Assembly (NCBI RefSeq): GCF_014397005.1
Contig: NZ_JACGWS010000011.1
Coordinates: 62,001-126,000, forward strand
DNA length: 64,000 bases
Direction of reading: 5' to 3'
Source of the DNA: Kordia aestuariivivens
GTDB taxonomy: Bacteria; Bacteroidota; Bacteroidia; Flavobacteriales; Flavobacteriaceae
Shown here: one piece after another, positions 1 through 8,526 of the stretch
Numbering within the stretch: the first letter of the stretch is position 1
Layout of the letters: the number at the start of each line of letters is the position of its first letter
Notes under the pieces: generated by a model
Told to the model about the DNA's origin: nothing
Database searches by the model: none
What the model saw: the letters and a program-made list of their open reading frames with translations, nothing else
Position numbers and translations under genes: made by a program

Positions 1-389
1 AAGTATTGATTTAAGTCGAATCGATCAAAAATATTGTTAATCGTCATCATGGATGCCGAAGAAGCCAAAACTAATTTTAATTCTCTTTCGTGATATTCTT
101 TGATGATGTCCAATACGCCATCTATCAATTGCAAACTAGGATCGTTTGCAAATATGTGTTTAAAGTGTTTTCGCTTGAGCTGAACCAAGGTTTCTGGCGT
201 TTCTGTTACACCAAAATGATCACACAAACGTTTGCAAATATTTAAAGTAGATTGTCCTGTAAATGATTGATATAACTCAGGTGTAACCTCAATTTCTACA
301 TCATCAAACATTAGGTGATAGGCTTTATGGTGTAATGGTTCTGTGTCCACTATTACGCCATCCATATCAAATAAAACTCCTTTTAACAT
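1..389 (-). CDS. HAD-family phosphatase / beta-phosphoglucomutase-like hydrolase (C-terminus outside window)
   Basis: An open frame runs from an ATG at 389 leftwards off the window edge, so about 129 N-terminal residues are visible. It begins MLKGVLFDMDGVIVDTEP, which holds the HAD motif I DxDxV nucleophile and acid. A helical cap region follows, and LVLASSAS fits HAD motif II. This arrangement is typical of the beta-phosphoglucomutase and phosphoglycolate phosphatase subgroup, which are cytoplasmic Mg-dependent phosphotransferases on small sugar phosphates. The substrate cannot be read from the fragment. It is transcribed away from upp, with about 510 bp of non-coding, repeat-bearing DNA between them. 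Confidence 0.85.
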   Translation of the reverse strand, partial: MLKGVLFDMDGVIVDTEPLHHKAYHLMFDDVEIEVTPELYQSFTGQSTLNICKRLCDHFGVTETPETLVQLKRKHFKHIFANDPSLQLIDGVLDIIKEYHERELKLVLASSASMMTINNIFDRFDLNQY

Positions 390-900
390 TGCTTATTTTT
401 TGGCGAATATACTAAAAGTGATTTGATAATTAATATCCATTAATGTGAGTTAGATATAACTTCTACAAAATAAAATTTTTTATATTTTCTTTTACTTTGC
501 TCGCACAAAGAATACTGAATCAAGTTCAGCACAGGCTTCAACAAAAGAAAGTGCGCTTTTTAGTTCATGCATTTACACTTTAAATTAATGTATTCATGAA
601 TCTTCGATTTCCAGAGGTGTTTTTAGCTTTCTCTTCGGAAAGCTAAAATCGCAATCATTTTACTAAATTTTAGTTCACACTTTTCTATTTTATTAAATAG
701 GAGTTCATGAATCTTCGATTTCTCCAAGGCTTCGAAAATTCTTAACGTAAAATGATTGCTACACTGCGGAAAAAGAGTCAGTCGCATATAATTTTATATC
801 GAGTTCAGGTTATAATAGTATTTGAAAGTTATCGTTTCACGATTCAAATATGTGTTCCCAATTGAAAAATTAGTAATTTTGCAGCATCAAACCATATTTT
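390..900. repeat. Intergenic region with dispersed repeat copy 1 and the upp promoter
   Basis: No gene is seen here. From about 488 to 790 lies a repeat whose left part recurs at 33277-33409 and whose right part recurs at 42776-42840. It contains the hairpin core CTGAATCAAGTTCAG, found again near 1656. In this copy TTCATGAATCTTCGATTT occurs twice (about 594 and 704), bracketing roughly 105 bp that the 33.3-kb copy lacks. That segment carries a small hairpin (about 625-646). GCAATCATTTTAC at 651-663 is complementary to GTAAAATGATTGC at 747-759. Confidence 0.7.
851..881 (+). promoter_or_regulatory. Candidate upp promoter (Bacteroidota type)
   Basis: TAATTTTG at 874-881 fits the Bacteroidota -7 consensus TAnnTTTG and lies 19 nt before the upp ATG. 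At the expected -33 distance there is only TGTG, a weak match. Only the -7 half is well supported. Confidence 0.5.
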
Positions 901-1557
901 ATGATTATTCACGATTTTACGACACAGTCGTCTTTAATGAATCAGTTTATAGCTGAGTTACGCGATGTTACAATTCAAAAAGATTCAATGCGCTTTCGCC
1001 GAAATATTGAGCGTGTAGGAGAAATTTTAAGCTATGAATGTAGCAAAATATTAGCAAATACTATTGAAATCGTAGAAACGCCATTAGGAACGAAAGAAAT
1101 GACCGTACCTGTGAAAGATGTGGTGATTTGTTCTATTCTTCGTGCTGGTTTGCCATTACATCAAGGAGTTTTGAATTATTTTGATACTGCAGAGAATGCT
1201 TTTGTTTCTGCATATCGCGATCATATTGATGATCAAGACGAATTTGAAATTGTTGTAAATTATATGGCTACACCTTCGTTGGAAGGAAAAACATTGTTAT
1301 TGGTTGATCCGATGTTGGCAACAGGACGCACCATGAAAAGTGTGTATGATGTTTTACTACAACAAGGAACACCAAAAAATATTCACATTGTTTCTGTGTT
1401 AGGTTCTACACAAGGAGTTGAGTATGTACAAGAACATTTCCCAGCAAATACACATTTATGGATTGCCGCAGTTGATGACCAATTGAACAGTCGCGGATAT
1501 ATTATTCCTGGCTTGGGCGATGCTGGTGATTTGGCGTATGGGACGAAGCGGAGTTAG
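901..1557 (+). CDS. upp: Uracil phosphoribosyltransferase
   Basis: This 218-residue protein matches the usual length of UPRTase, which converts uracil and PRPP to UMP in cytoplasmic pyrimidine salvage. The PRPP-binding loop is visible as LLLVDPMLATGRTM near residues 135-148. Near residues 80-90 SILRAGLPLHQG forms the conserved block that contacts pyrophosphate and PRPP. The C-terminal GYIIPGLGDAGDLAYGTK is the uracil-binding signature. The ATG follows a TAnnTTTG element by 19 nt. It is a single-gene unit, convergent with the secreted nuclease gene to its right. Confidence is high because both PRPP and uracil signatures are intact. Confidence 0.97.
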   Translation: MIIHDFTTQSSLMNQFIAELRDVTIQKDSMRFRRNIERVGEILSYECSKILANTIEIVETPLGTKEMTVPVKDVVICSILRAGLPLHQGVLNYFDTAENAFVSAYRDHIDDQDEFEIVVNYMATPSLEGKTLLLVDPMLATGRTMKSVYDVLLQQGTPKNIHIVSVLGSTQGVEYVQEHFPANTHLWIAAVDDQLNSRGYIIPGLGDAGDLAYGTKRS

Positions 1558-1772
1558 ACTTCTTGGACTTAATTAGACTTCTTGGAATTGCTTGGACTTG
1601 CTTTGCTCTTAGATTGTTGGACTTACTTGGACTTTGTTAGACTTAGAAACGTCATGCTGAACTTGATTCAGCATCTTATTATATGTTTTAGTAATTTACC
1701 AGCACAAGTTACAAACTTGCGCTAGCTATATCTAATCATCAAAAAGCGAAGCGCATCTAAAAATCTGATAAT
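1558..1772. repeat. Short repeats between convergent genes
   Basis: Imperfect iterations of CTTGGACTTA/TTAGACTT are followed at 1654-1674 by ATGCTGAA-CTTG-ATTCAGCAT, a hairpin with a 5-nt loop. The same hairpin word occurs inside the dispersed repeat at about 513 and 33303. It could act as a terminator for the converging genes, but there is no strong T-run. Confidence 0.5.
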
Positions 1773-3728
1773 CTAGTTGATTACTATCTTTTTTGTGAGT
1801 GTTTTTCCGTTAGATATTATTTTTGAAAGATAGATTCCGCTTGTTAGGTTTAGTGGAATTGTGACCGTTCCCGAGAATTGACTCGTCAATAGTTTTCTTC
1901 CGTCTAACGCATAAATTTCTAGCGTAGCATCTTCTTCAATTCCGAGAATGGTAATGTGATTTTTTGCCGGATTCGGATAGATTTTTACTGTGTTTGCAGT
2001 GAATTCTTCCGTAGATAATGGTTGTGTCCACGCCACAGCTGTTAGATTTCCCCAAATATGTTCTACTAATTCTGGATGATCTATGAATGGATTTCTGTTG
2101 AATTGCCACGTATAGACTACATTGTTACGATTCATTTCATAATCATCTGGCGGATCGTTTCTGTGCCAATCTAATATGGTTGCTAAATCGCCTAATTGCC
2201 CTAGTACCGCAGGAAAACCGTTTTCAATAGATAATCCGTTGTAACGAACTGCTAAGAATAATACACTTCGAGCTACATCGCCACGAAAGCTTCCCGCTGT
2301 TCCTGTTGGTCCAACATATTGTCCGTAATGTTGATTTCCTCTGGAACTATTTTCTGGTCCGTCACTCGCGCGTAATGCATGTGCGTCTGAGTATCCATGA
2401 CGTAATGAATCGGGTCTTGTGACCCAAAATACATCTCTTCCATCAGCAATACCATCTTCTTCTATGCTTCCATACCCTGCTAATGATTGTGGGAATGTAT
2501 GCTCTCTGTTCCAAGCACCTGTACTGTTTGAACCGCTTTGCACATCTAGCTTTGCACGACCTTGCTCCGTATATACCAACCAAACCTGATTGCTGTTTGC
2601 TGGGTTTTGATCAGCTTCTTTCAGTATGTCAATTACATCTGCGTACGTTTGCGCTCGCACAGTCATAAAATCTGCAATAATGGCTTGCATAGCATCTTGT
2701 AAAGGACCAGCCGTTAAGCCATCCATAGTATTATAATAACCGTTTGGTGCAGTACTTGCAACCGTTCCATATGTTGGATTTAGTGGTGTACCAAAAGGTG
2801 CTACTGTAAAATCATTATCAACAGCACGCACTAAAAAATCATTGTTTAGAATGATGTATTCTATTGAAAAGTTATCTACTAGATTTATGATTAATTCTTC
2901 ATCACCTTCATCCGCAGTATCATCAATCAATGTAATTGGTACGGTTACTGAAGTTTGTCCCATTGGAATAGTCGCCGTTGTTGCTCCTGTATAGTCAGCA
3001 ATATCAAACGTTCCGTTATCCAATGAAAATGTTAAGTCTAAGTTTGATAAAACTGGCGTTTCCGTAGTGAATTCTATGTTGAATGTTTCACCTTCTGTAT
3101 ATTGATCGTTTACAACATTTATTGCAATTCCATTCAGAATAATTCCACTTCCATCGTTGAGTTGTCTGGGTGTAGGCGTTGCTACAAAGTAACTTCCGTC
3201 TGTTTCACTTCGTTGAATTGAGTTTGTATTGTTGTTTCCACCTTCACTAATTTGTGTCGTTAAGCCTAATAAGGCAAGTAGTCCAACATCATCCGCTTCT
3301 CCTGTGTCATATACGATAGCATCTACTAAATCTGTGGTGGTTGCTTGTGTTCCTTGCGGAAAATCAGATGCGTCAGCTTGATAGATTGCTACAGCATCAG
3401 CTCCATTTTGTATGGTGTTTGCACCAATGATTAGTTGTGGAATTGGTGAAACTGTACTACTTCCTATTAATAGTAATCCATTAACATCTGTCGTTTGTCC
3501 GTCTAAGTCTAATGCAAAATAACTACTATCATTTCCAGAGCTAGAACCATTAAATAATACCAAAACATAGCCATCTAGTGTGAAGTTTGGTACAGAAGAT
3601 TTTAGTTCAATGAATTCTCCAGTATCTGTTCCTGGAGTATCACAATCAATTTCATTGATCACAACTGTTTGACTTACTACAAATTGACTCATCAATAGTA
3701 GTAAGAATAAGGGAAATGTATGTTTCAT
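1773..3728 (-). CDS. Secreted endonuclease I-type nuclease with lamin-tail and Calx-beta-like modules, T9SS sorted
   Basis: This 651-residue exported protein begins with a signal peptide ending near QFVVSQ. A lamin-tail-like domain (about 22-190, starting VVINEIDCD) follows, then a Calx-beta-like Ig module (about 200-300, with EGETFNIEF and DEGDEELIINL). Next is an endonuclease I (EndA/NucM) region at about 320-560 with WNREHTFPQS, the histidine/metal motif of this family. The last 75 residues form a type IX secretion C-terminal domain (KIYPNPAKN...). It is probably an extracellular nuclease for DNA scavenging or biofilm turnover. TACTTTTG just upstream on the minus strand (3743-3750) fits a -7 element. 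It appears unrelated to the neighbouring glucan locus. Confidence 0.9.
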   Translation of the reverse strand: MKHTFPLFLLLLMSQFVVSQTVVINEIDCDTPGTDTGEFIELKSSVPNFTLDGYVLVLFNGSSSGNDSSYFALDLDGQTTDVNGLLLIGSSTVSPIPQLIIGANTIQNGADAVAIYQADASDFPQGTQATTTDLVDAIVYDTGEADDVGLLALLGLTTQISEGGNNNTNSIQRSETDGSYFVATPTPRQLNDGSGIILNGIAINVVNDQYTEGETFNIEFTTETPVLSNLDLTFSLDNGTFDIADYTGATTATIPMGQTSVTVPITLIDDTADEGDEELIINLVDNFSIEYIILNNDFLVRAVDNDFTVAPFGTPLNPTYGTVASTAPNGYYNTMDGLTAGPLQDAMQAIIADFMTVRAQTYADVIDILKEADQNPANSNQVWLVYTEQGRAKLDVQSGSNSTGAWNREHTFPQSLAGYGSIEEDGIADGRDVFWVTRPDSLRHGYSDAHALRASDGPENSSRGNQHYGQYVGPTGTAGSFRGDVARSVLFLAVRYNGLSIENGFPAVLGQLGDLATILDWHRNDPPDDYEMNRNNVVYTWQFNRNPFIDHPELVEHIWGNLTAVAWTQPLSTEEFTANTVKIYPNPAKNHITILGIEEDATLEIYALDGRKLLTSQFSGTVTIPLNLTSGIYLSKIISNGKTLTKKIVIN

Positions 3729-3742
3729 TATTCTACTTTTGG

Positions 3743-3750
3743 CAAAAGTA
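3743..3750 (-). promoter_or_regulatory. Candidate -7 element for the secreted nuclease
   Basis: Read on the minus strand the site is TACTTTTG, an exact TAnnTTTG match, 14 nt before the ATG at 3728. No good TTTG was found at the -33 distance. Confidence 0.45.
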
Positions 3751-3793
3751 CAATAATCCCATTATCTTTTGAGTGCTTCTAGATATATTTTAT

Positions 3794-3809
3794 TGTGAAG
3801 ATCTTCACA
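3794..3809. repeat. 16-bp perfect palindrome TGTGAAGATCTTCACA
   Basis: The palindrome lies between the 3' end of the LacI gene (3834) and the start of the nuclease gene (3728), about 66 bp upstream of the latter. Its length and symmetry suit a dimeric repressor operator. It could equally be a short terminator stem for the LacI gene. No second copy was noticed. Confidence 0.4.
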
Positions 3810-3833
3810 TGCTATCAACATGAGGTTTGGCTT

Positions 3834-4832
3834 TTAAACACTGGTTTCGCCAATTGTAATGGTTGTATTCAGCACAATATCATTTACCGGAACGTTTTCA
3901 AGTTTTGATTCTAAACGAAGTAATAATGCTTTGGCTGTTTGCCTGCCAATTTCTTCTGGATGTTGATCTATGGATGTGATTTTTGGGTACGAAAGTTCGT
4001 TTTGTGCTGCATTTACATAACCAATTAGCGATATTTCGTTTGAGTATGTCAACCCTTGTTTTTGAATCGCACTGTTACAAAGCAATGTTGCATTGATATC
4101 TGCCGAAATTAGTCCATCGATCTTACCTTCTTTTAAGGATTCTTGAAGTGTTAATTGTAATTCGCTTAATTCTTCATAAGCAATTACTATTGGATTTTTT
4201 GCTTTTGATAGATATCCATCTTCGCGCAAGCGTCCAACTATTAATGTAGGTATGGAAGATACAAAGGCAATGTTTTTACACTTTTTTTCTTCAAGATATT
4301 CATACGCACTGACTATACTGTCATAATCGTTTACATGTACCACATCAAAACCAAGTGGTTGCATCGGAATACGATCAAACAAGACTAAAGGAATTCCTTT
4401 TTGTTTGATGTCAATGATATGATCAAATGTTTTCTTTTTGTTGGTTTCTTCCGCTATACAGATAAGAATTCCATCTACATTTCCTCGTGAAAAATGATCC
4501 AGACATTCTTTTTCTTTTTCAAGGCTTTCATTGCTGAAAAATGTAATGATATTGTATTTTGAAGTACTAACAATTTCATCAATTCCTTTTAAAACAGAGG
4601 CAAAAAACGGATTTTCAATGTTTGGTATAATTACACCAATTTGCATGGTTTCTTGCTTTTGCAAACGAACAGCAATAGGATTTGGCGAATAACCTCTTAA
4701 TTTCGCCAGATTCTTGACACGTTCTTTGGTTTGTGCACTTATTTCTTCACTATCATTCAATGATTTAGAAACCGTAGACACAGATATGTTTAATTCTTTT
4801 GCAAGGGACTTTAAAGAAACTACGTTTTTCAT
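3834..4832 (-). CDS. LacI-family transcriptional regulator
   Basis: This 332-residue protein is full length for the family. Residues 4-55 form the LacI helix-turn-helix and hinge (SLKSLAKELNISVSTVSKSL). The rest is a periplasmic-binding-protein-like effector domain starting at MQIGVIIPNIENPFF. As the last gene of the glucan locus, on the same strand, it is the obvious local sugar-responsive regulator; the actual effector is unknown. It is separated from the preceding gene by a terminator hairpin, so it probably has its own promoter. Palindromes with a GTTAAC centre upstream of both main operons are possible targets, but this is inference. Confidence 0.9.
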   Translation of the reverse strand: MKNVVSLKSLAKELNISVSTVSKSLNDSEEISAQTKERVKNLAKLRGYSPNPIAVRLQKQETMQIGVIIPNIENPFFASVLKGIDEIVSTSKYNIITFFSNESLEKEKECLDHFSRGNVDGILICIAEETNKKKTFDHIIDIKQKGIPLVLFDRIPMQPLGFDVVHVNDYDSIVSAYEYLEEKKCKNIAFVSSIPTLIVGRLREDGYLSKAKNPIVIAYEELSELQLTLQESLKEGKIDGLISADINATLLCNSAIQKQGLTYSNEISLIGYVNAAQNELSYPKITSIDQHPEEIGRQTAKALLLRLESKLENVPVNDIVLNTTITIGETSV

Positions 4833-4881
4833 TGATTGATTTTTATGTTGTTAGTATGAATAGTTATTGTGAAGTAAAAAA

Positions 4882-4908
4882 AGTGTGCTTATGCATTATA
4901 AACACACT
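4882..4908 (-). terminator. Rho-independent terminator
   Basis: On the minus strand AGTGTG pairs with CACACT across an AT-rich stem extension and is followed by a run of T. It lies about 25 bp beyond the stop of the 4932-5900 gene and separates it from the LacI gene. Confidence 0.75.
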
Positions 4909-4931
4909 ATTTTACTGTAAACAATTCTATT

Positions 4932-5900
4932 TTAATTTTTTACTAATTTGATACTACTTTGTCCTTTATCTGATTGAATGTTAGCAAAATAGATTCCTTT
5001 TTGTAACGTTCCACCATCAATAGAAACTGTAGACGCGTTTGGTGTTAATGTCAGTACTTGTTTTCCAGAAATGTCATATACACGAACCGAAGTGATTGTT
5101 GTGTTGTTTGTTGCAACATTCCAAGCATCGTTTGTTGGGTTTGGATATGCAATAAAGTTAGCTGCTGAAACTACTTCATTTGTACTTAAAGTAATACTTC
5201 CTCCTGCTCCCCAAACATAACTTCTAGATTCATCTCCTAAGACGTTGACAAATCTGTTTGTAAATCCACCATTGGTTATTGTTCCTGCAGCGTCTGGCAT
5301 AAAATTTTCTTGATCAGCCCAATCATCAACTGAGAACTTAAATTCATGTGAGTTTTCTGTCATTGATATTGTTGTTGACCACATTCCGCTCCCTATATCT
5401 ACCATAGGATTCGCTGTTCCACTCCATCCATTAAAAGCTCCACTGACGTGTACAGTTGTAAAAGCTCCTGCATATCCTGACATATCTACTATAAAAGTAG
5501 TATTGTATGGGCCAGCATTACCATCATCATAACATGTGCTAAATGAAGGTGTGTCTAAAGTTTGATTTGCACCATTGACAGCCAAATATCTATTTGTAAA
5601 TCCACCGTCAGTAACGGTACATGCTTCTCCTTGTATTAAGTTATCTTGTCCTGCCCAATCATCATGAGAAAATTTGTATTGATATTCTCCATCAGCAAGG
5701 CTAATGGTAGCTGACCAAATTCCGCCACCCATGTCTACCATAGGATTCGCAGTTCCACTCCATCCATTAAGTTCTCCACTTACATAGACGGTTGTAAAAG
5801 AAGTTCCATAAGAACTCATGTCAACACTAAATGTAATGTCGTTCTGAGCAGTCATCATTAAACTTGTCAATACTGCAATAAAAAAGTAAAGTTTTTTCAT
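4932..5900 (-). CDS. Secreted tandem starch/glycogen-binding-like module protein, T9SS sorted
   Basis: The 322-residue protein has a signal peptide (ending about residue 18, MTAQ) and two homologous modules of about 105 residues (about 20-120 and 132-230). Both contain VYVSGELNGWSG or VHVSGAFNGWSG, then NPMVDxGxGxWS. This FNGW pattern resembles CBM20/CBM48-like E-set domains that bind alpha- or beta-glucan chains. A T9SS C-terminal domain (YPNPTNDAWNV...IKLVKN) ends the protein. There is no catalytic domain, so it is probably a surface or released glucan-binding protein. It is bounded by terminators on both sides, so it is likely transcribed separately from the operon at 6030-23686. Confidence 0.8.
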   Translation of the reverse strand: MKKLYFFIAVLTSLMMTAQNDITFSVDMSSYGTSFTTVYVSGELNGWSGTANPMVDMGGGIWSATISLADGEYQYKFSHDDWAGQDNLIQGEACTVTDGGFTNRYLAVNGANQTLDTPSFSTCYDDGNAGPYNTTFIVDMSGYAGAFTTVHVSGAFNGWSGTANPMVDIGSGMWSTTISMTENSHEFKFSVDDWADQENFMPDAAGTITNGGFTNRFVNVLGDESRSYVWGAGGSITLSTNEVVSAANFIAYPNPTNDAWNVATNNTTITSVRVYDISGKQVLTLTPNASTVSIDGGTLQKGIYFANIQSDKGQSSIKLVKN

Positions 5901-5971
5901 ACTTTGATGTTTAAATTAAAAATATTTAGGGTTTATACATATAAAGTATCAAATATATTGTTTTTTTTATA

Positions 5972-6010
5972 AAAAAAGTGCGTCTATACTGGTTATAGAC
6001 ACACTTTTTT
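5972..6010. terminator. Bidirectional terminator hairpin
   Basis: AAAAAGTGCGTCTATA pairs with TATAGACACACTTTTT around a 5-nt loop. A/T runs on both sides make it functional in either direction. It closes the long glucan operon after the gene ending at 6030. Confidence 0.8.
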
Positions 6011-6029
6011 AATGAATTTTTACAGTTAT

Positions 6030-7616
6030 TTAGTTTTTCACTAATTTGATACTGCTTTGCCCTTTATCAGATTGAATTTTAGCAAAGTACACTCCTCTTT
6101 GTAATGATGAAGCATCGATAGAAACTTCAGAAGCATTTGGAGCTAATGTCATTACTTGTCTTCCTGCAATATCATATACTTGTATAGCATTGATAATTAC
6201 ATTATCAGCTACTACATTCCAAGAATCCTTTGTTGGGTTTGGATACGTTTTAAACGTTGAAGCAGTAAACTCTTCTGTACTTAAAATGTTATTATGGAAA
6301 TAAATATTATCTACATATACAACACCTAAGTTAGATGTAATTAAAAATTGAGCTAAATCATCTCTTGTTAAGTTGTTTGAGAAGCTTGTTGCTATTTCAA
6401 CATCAATAGAAACCCACGTACCAGTTGCTAAAGGTGGTGTTGTTCCTCCGTTAATGTTTAATTCCATAGCAGAAACTTCACTAGATGTTCCGCCCCATTG
6501 AGAGAATTTAGAGTTGAATACTTTCCCTACTAAATCTGGGTTATCTGTCCAGAAATCCATGTGAAAATGTGACATTGTTGATGCATCAATTCTGTTATTT
6601 GTAAACTCAACCCCGATAAAGTTTGTAAACGTAATTTTTTTGATATCATCACCAAAAGCAACTACATCTTCAGAAACAGAATCGTCAAAAGAAGCATTCC
6701 AAGTTTCAATTGTAGTGTTTGTATATGCATTACTAAATAAAGAAATAACATTTTGTGGTGCTCTAGCTGGTGGTGTTGGTGCTGCCGAAGTTGGTCCAGC
6801 AGTTATAAATGAAACTGTATATGTTTCAGTAACAGATCCATTTTGTGAAACTACAACTACTGTTGCATCACCTGGAACTGCAGGAGCTTGGTTTATAGTT
6901 ACACTTGTAGCGGCAGGATCAGTTGGTGTTGCTGCAGTAATTTGCGGCACTACTGTTGTTCCCGGAGCTAATTCAACAGTATAACTAGTGATTCCTGAAG
7001 CAAAAGTTGCTAATGGAGTACTGTCAATTTCTAATGAAGCTAAACTAGCATCAGAACCTGCTGCAGTTGGGTTTTTCCAAAAGTAGATATTATCTAAGTA
7101 AATATCAACAGGTACCGTACTTCCTGGTCCATTCGCTGCGAACTTCATTTGAAATACACTATCCCAAGTCATTCCAGTAAAAGCTGACTTTGGAATGTCT
7201 ACACTTGTCCAAGTACCTGATGTGTATGCAATTGAAACTAATGTTTCACCTGCTCCAGATCCGTTGTTAATAGGACTTACTTGAATGTCCGTAGCTCCTG
7301 GACTTGCTGCTGTCCAGATATCAATATGCAAAAATTCCATTTGAGAAGCATCTTGTGTTGCAATCTCAGTTCCCTGGTAGTTAAAGTTTGGATATGCTAA
7401 TAAGAATTGTCCTGTTCCTGGGTCGTACGCTGCGTTTACTTGCGTGTGCCCTGATTGTCCCCAGTTAGGGTCATGGTTCGTTGTAACAGATGTATATGTG
7501 TCACCATATATAGATATTACATCCACTGCAGCATTTGTAGGTGCTGCTGGATTTGTAGTTGGTTGCGCATACATTATAGATGCGAACAACAGAAATAAAT
7601 ACGTAATTTTCTTCAT
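6030..7616 (-). CDS. Secreted beta-sandwich (CBM-like) protein with T9SS sorting domain, end of glucan operon
   Basis: The 528-residue protein carries a signal peptide (cleavage near residue 17, MYAQ). A first jelly-roll-like domain at about 30-185 has VISIYGDTYTSV and ends VDIYLDNIYFWKN. A cadherin-like Ig segment at about 190-270 follows, then a second jelly-roll at about 285-440 (VISLFSNAYTN, ending VVYVDNIYFHNN). A T9SS C-terminal domain closes it. The pair VISIYSDxYT...IDNIYFY also occurs in the lipoproteins at 19040 and 25843, so the module is a recurring surface unit of this locus, presumably a glucan-binding CBM. It has no recognisable active site. Only 12 bp separate it from the upstream GH17. 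Confidence 0.8.
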   Translation of the reverse strand: MKKITYLFLLFASIMYAQPTTNPAAPTNAAVDVISIYGDTYTSVTTNHDPNWGQSGHTQVNAAYDPGTGQFLLAYPNFNYQGTEIATQDASQMEFLHIDIWTAASPGATDIQVSPINNGSGAGETLVSIAYTSGTWTSVDIPKSAFTGMTWDSVFQMKFAANGPGSTVPVDIYLDNIYFWKNPTAAGSDASLASLEIDSTPLATFASGITSYTVELAPGTTVVPQITAATPTDPAATSVTINQAPAVPGDATVVVVSQNGSVTETYTVSFITAGPTSAAPTPPARAPQNVISLFSNAYTNTTIETWNASFDDSVSEDVVAFGDDIKKITFTNFIGVEFTNNRIDASTMSHFHMDFWTDNPDLVGKVFNSKFSQWGGTSSEVSAMELNINGGTTPPLATGTWVSIDVEIATSFSNNLTRDDLAQFLITSNLGVVYVDNIYFHNNILSTEEFTASTFKTYPNPTKDSWNVVADNVIINAIQVYDIAGRQVMTLAPNASEVSIDASSLQRGVYFAKIQSDKGQSSIKLVKN

Positions 7617-7628
7617 AATAGTTTCTAT

Positions 7629-8513
7629 TTAAAATTTGAATTGTTCATGTTTGTCCCAAAGTCCCCAATAAGCGCCAACATCACCTTCATTTCCTACTTT
7701 CCATGATTCATCGAAAGATGAGAAATAGAAGATTTCAATGTCTTCTTCTCTTGACCATTTTTGAGTGTTTATAAAATATTTAATTGCATTTGTGTCTGAT
7801 GGAAACGCGCCTTCTAAGCTTGTTCCTTTGTTTGGCCAACCCGTTTCGGTAATGATTACTTTTTTACCTTTTCCGGCTTTTGCTGCTCTGTTGTACATGT
7901 CCTTCATATACAACAACGAGTAATCTTGATCGCAACCTTCCCAAAAAGGATAACAGTTTGCTAAGATTACATCACAAGCTTCCGTAATTGCTGGACGTTC
8001 TGTAAATTCATAATACGCATCTACATATCCTACAGGAATTCCTTTGAGTTGCTTTTTGGTATCATAAATAAACTTAAGTAATTCTTCTTCGGTTAAATCA
8101 CCTCGATACATTACTTCATTTCCTACCGCAGCTATGTCAACATATCCTTGATCTGCAAGTTCTATTAAACCTTGTACTTCAGCTTCATTGATTTCTGGAT
8201 CGTTTCCTAACCAAGCACCAACTAAGGTTTTCATACCCAGTTCTTTGGCGATTTTAGGAATGAATTCATTTCCTTCTGTACATGAAAATGAACGTACCCA
8301 ATTGGTATACGGCTGAATGATTTCTAAACGACGTCTTACTTGCGCTTCAGAAAGTGTTGCACCCGGCTCTTGTCCTTCTTCATAAGGACTAAAGCACAAT
8401 CCGTGCATTCCTGCTTTAAGCGTTTTTTGCCATAGCTTTTTTAGATCGTCAAAGGATTCTCCTTCAAAATCTAAGGCTGCAAGTGCAAAAAATTTTTCTT
8501 TACGTAAAGACAT
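7629..8513 (-). CDS. GH17 glycoside hydrolase, no signal peptide (probably cytoplasmic)
   Basis: This 294-residue protein is a compact GH17 TIM barrel, the family of beta-1,3-glucan hydrolases and transglycosidases. The acid/base is E133 in AAVGNEV and the nucleophile is E223 in IITETGWP. The N-terminus (MSLRKEKFFALAALDF) is not a signal peptide or lipobox, so I infer a cytoplasmic enzyme acting on imported laminari-oligosaccharides. It is about 60% identical by eye to its neighbour at 8527, indicating tandem duplication. Spacing to neighbours is 12-13 bp, within the operon. Confidence 0.88.
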   Translation of the reverse strand: MSLRKEKFFALAALDFEGESFDDLKKLWQKTLKAGMHGLCFSPYEEGQEPGATLSEAQVRRRLEIIQPYTNWVRSFSCTEGNEFIPKIAKELGMKTLVGAWLGNDPEINEAEVQGLIELADQGYVDIAAVGNEVMYRGDLTEEELLKFIYDTKKQLKGIPVGYVDAYYEFTERPAITEACDVILANCYPFWEGCDQDYSLLYMKDMYNRAAKAGKGKKVIITETGWPNKGTSLEGAFPSDTNAIKYFINTQKWSREEDIEIFYFSSFDESWKVGNEGDVGAYWGLWDKHEQFKF

Positions 8514-8526
8514 GTTTAGTTATCGA

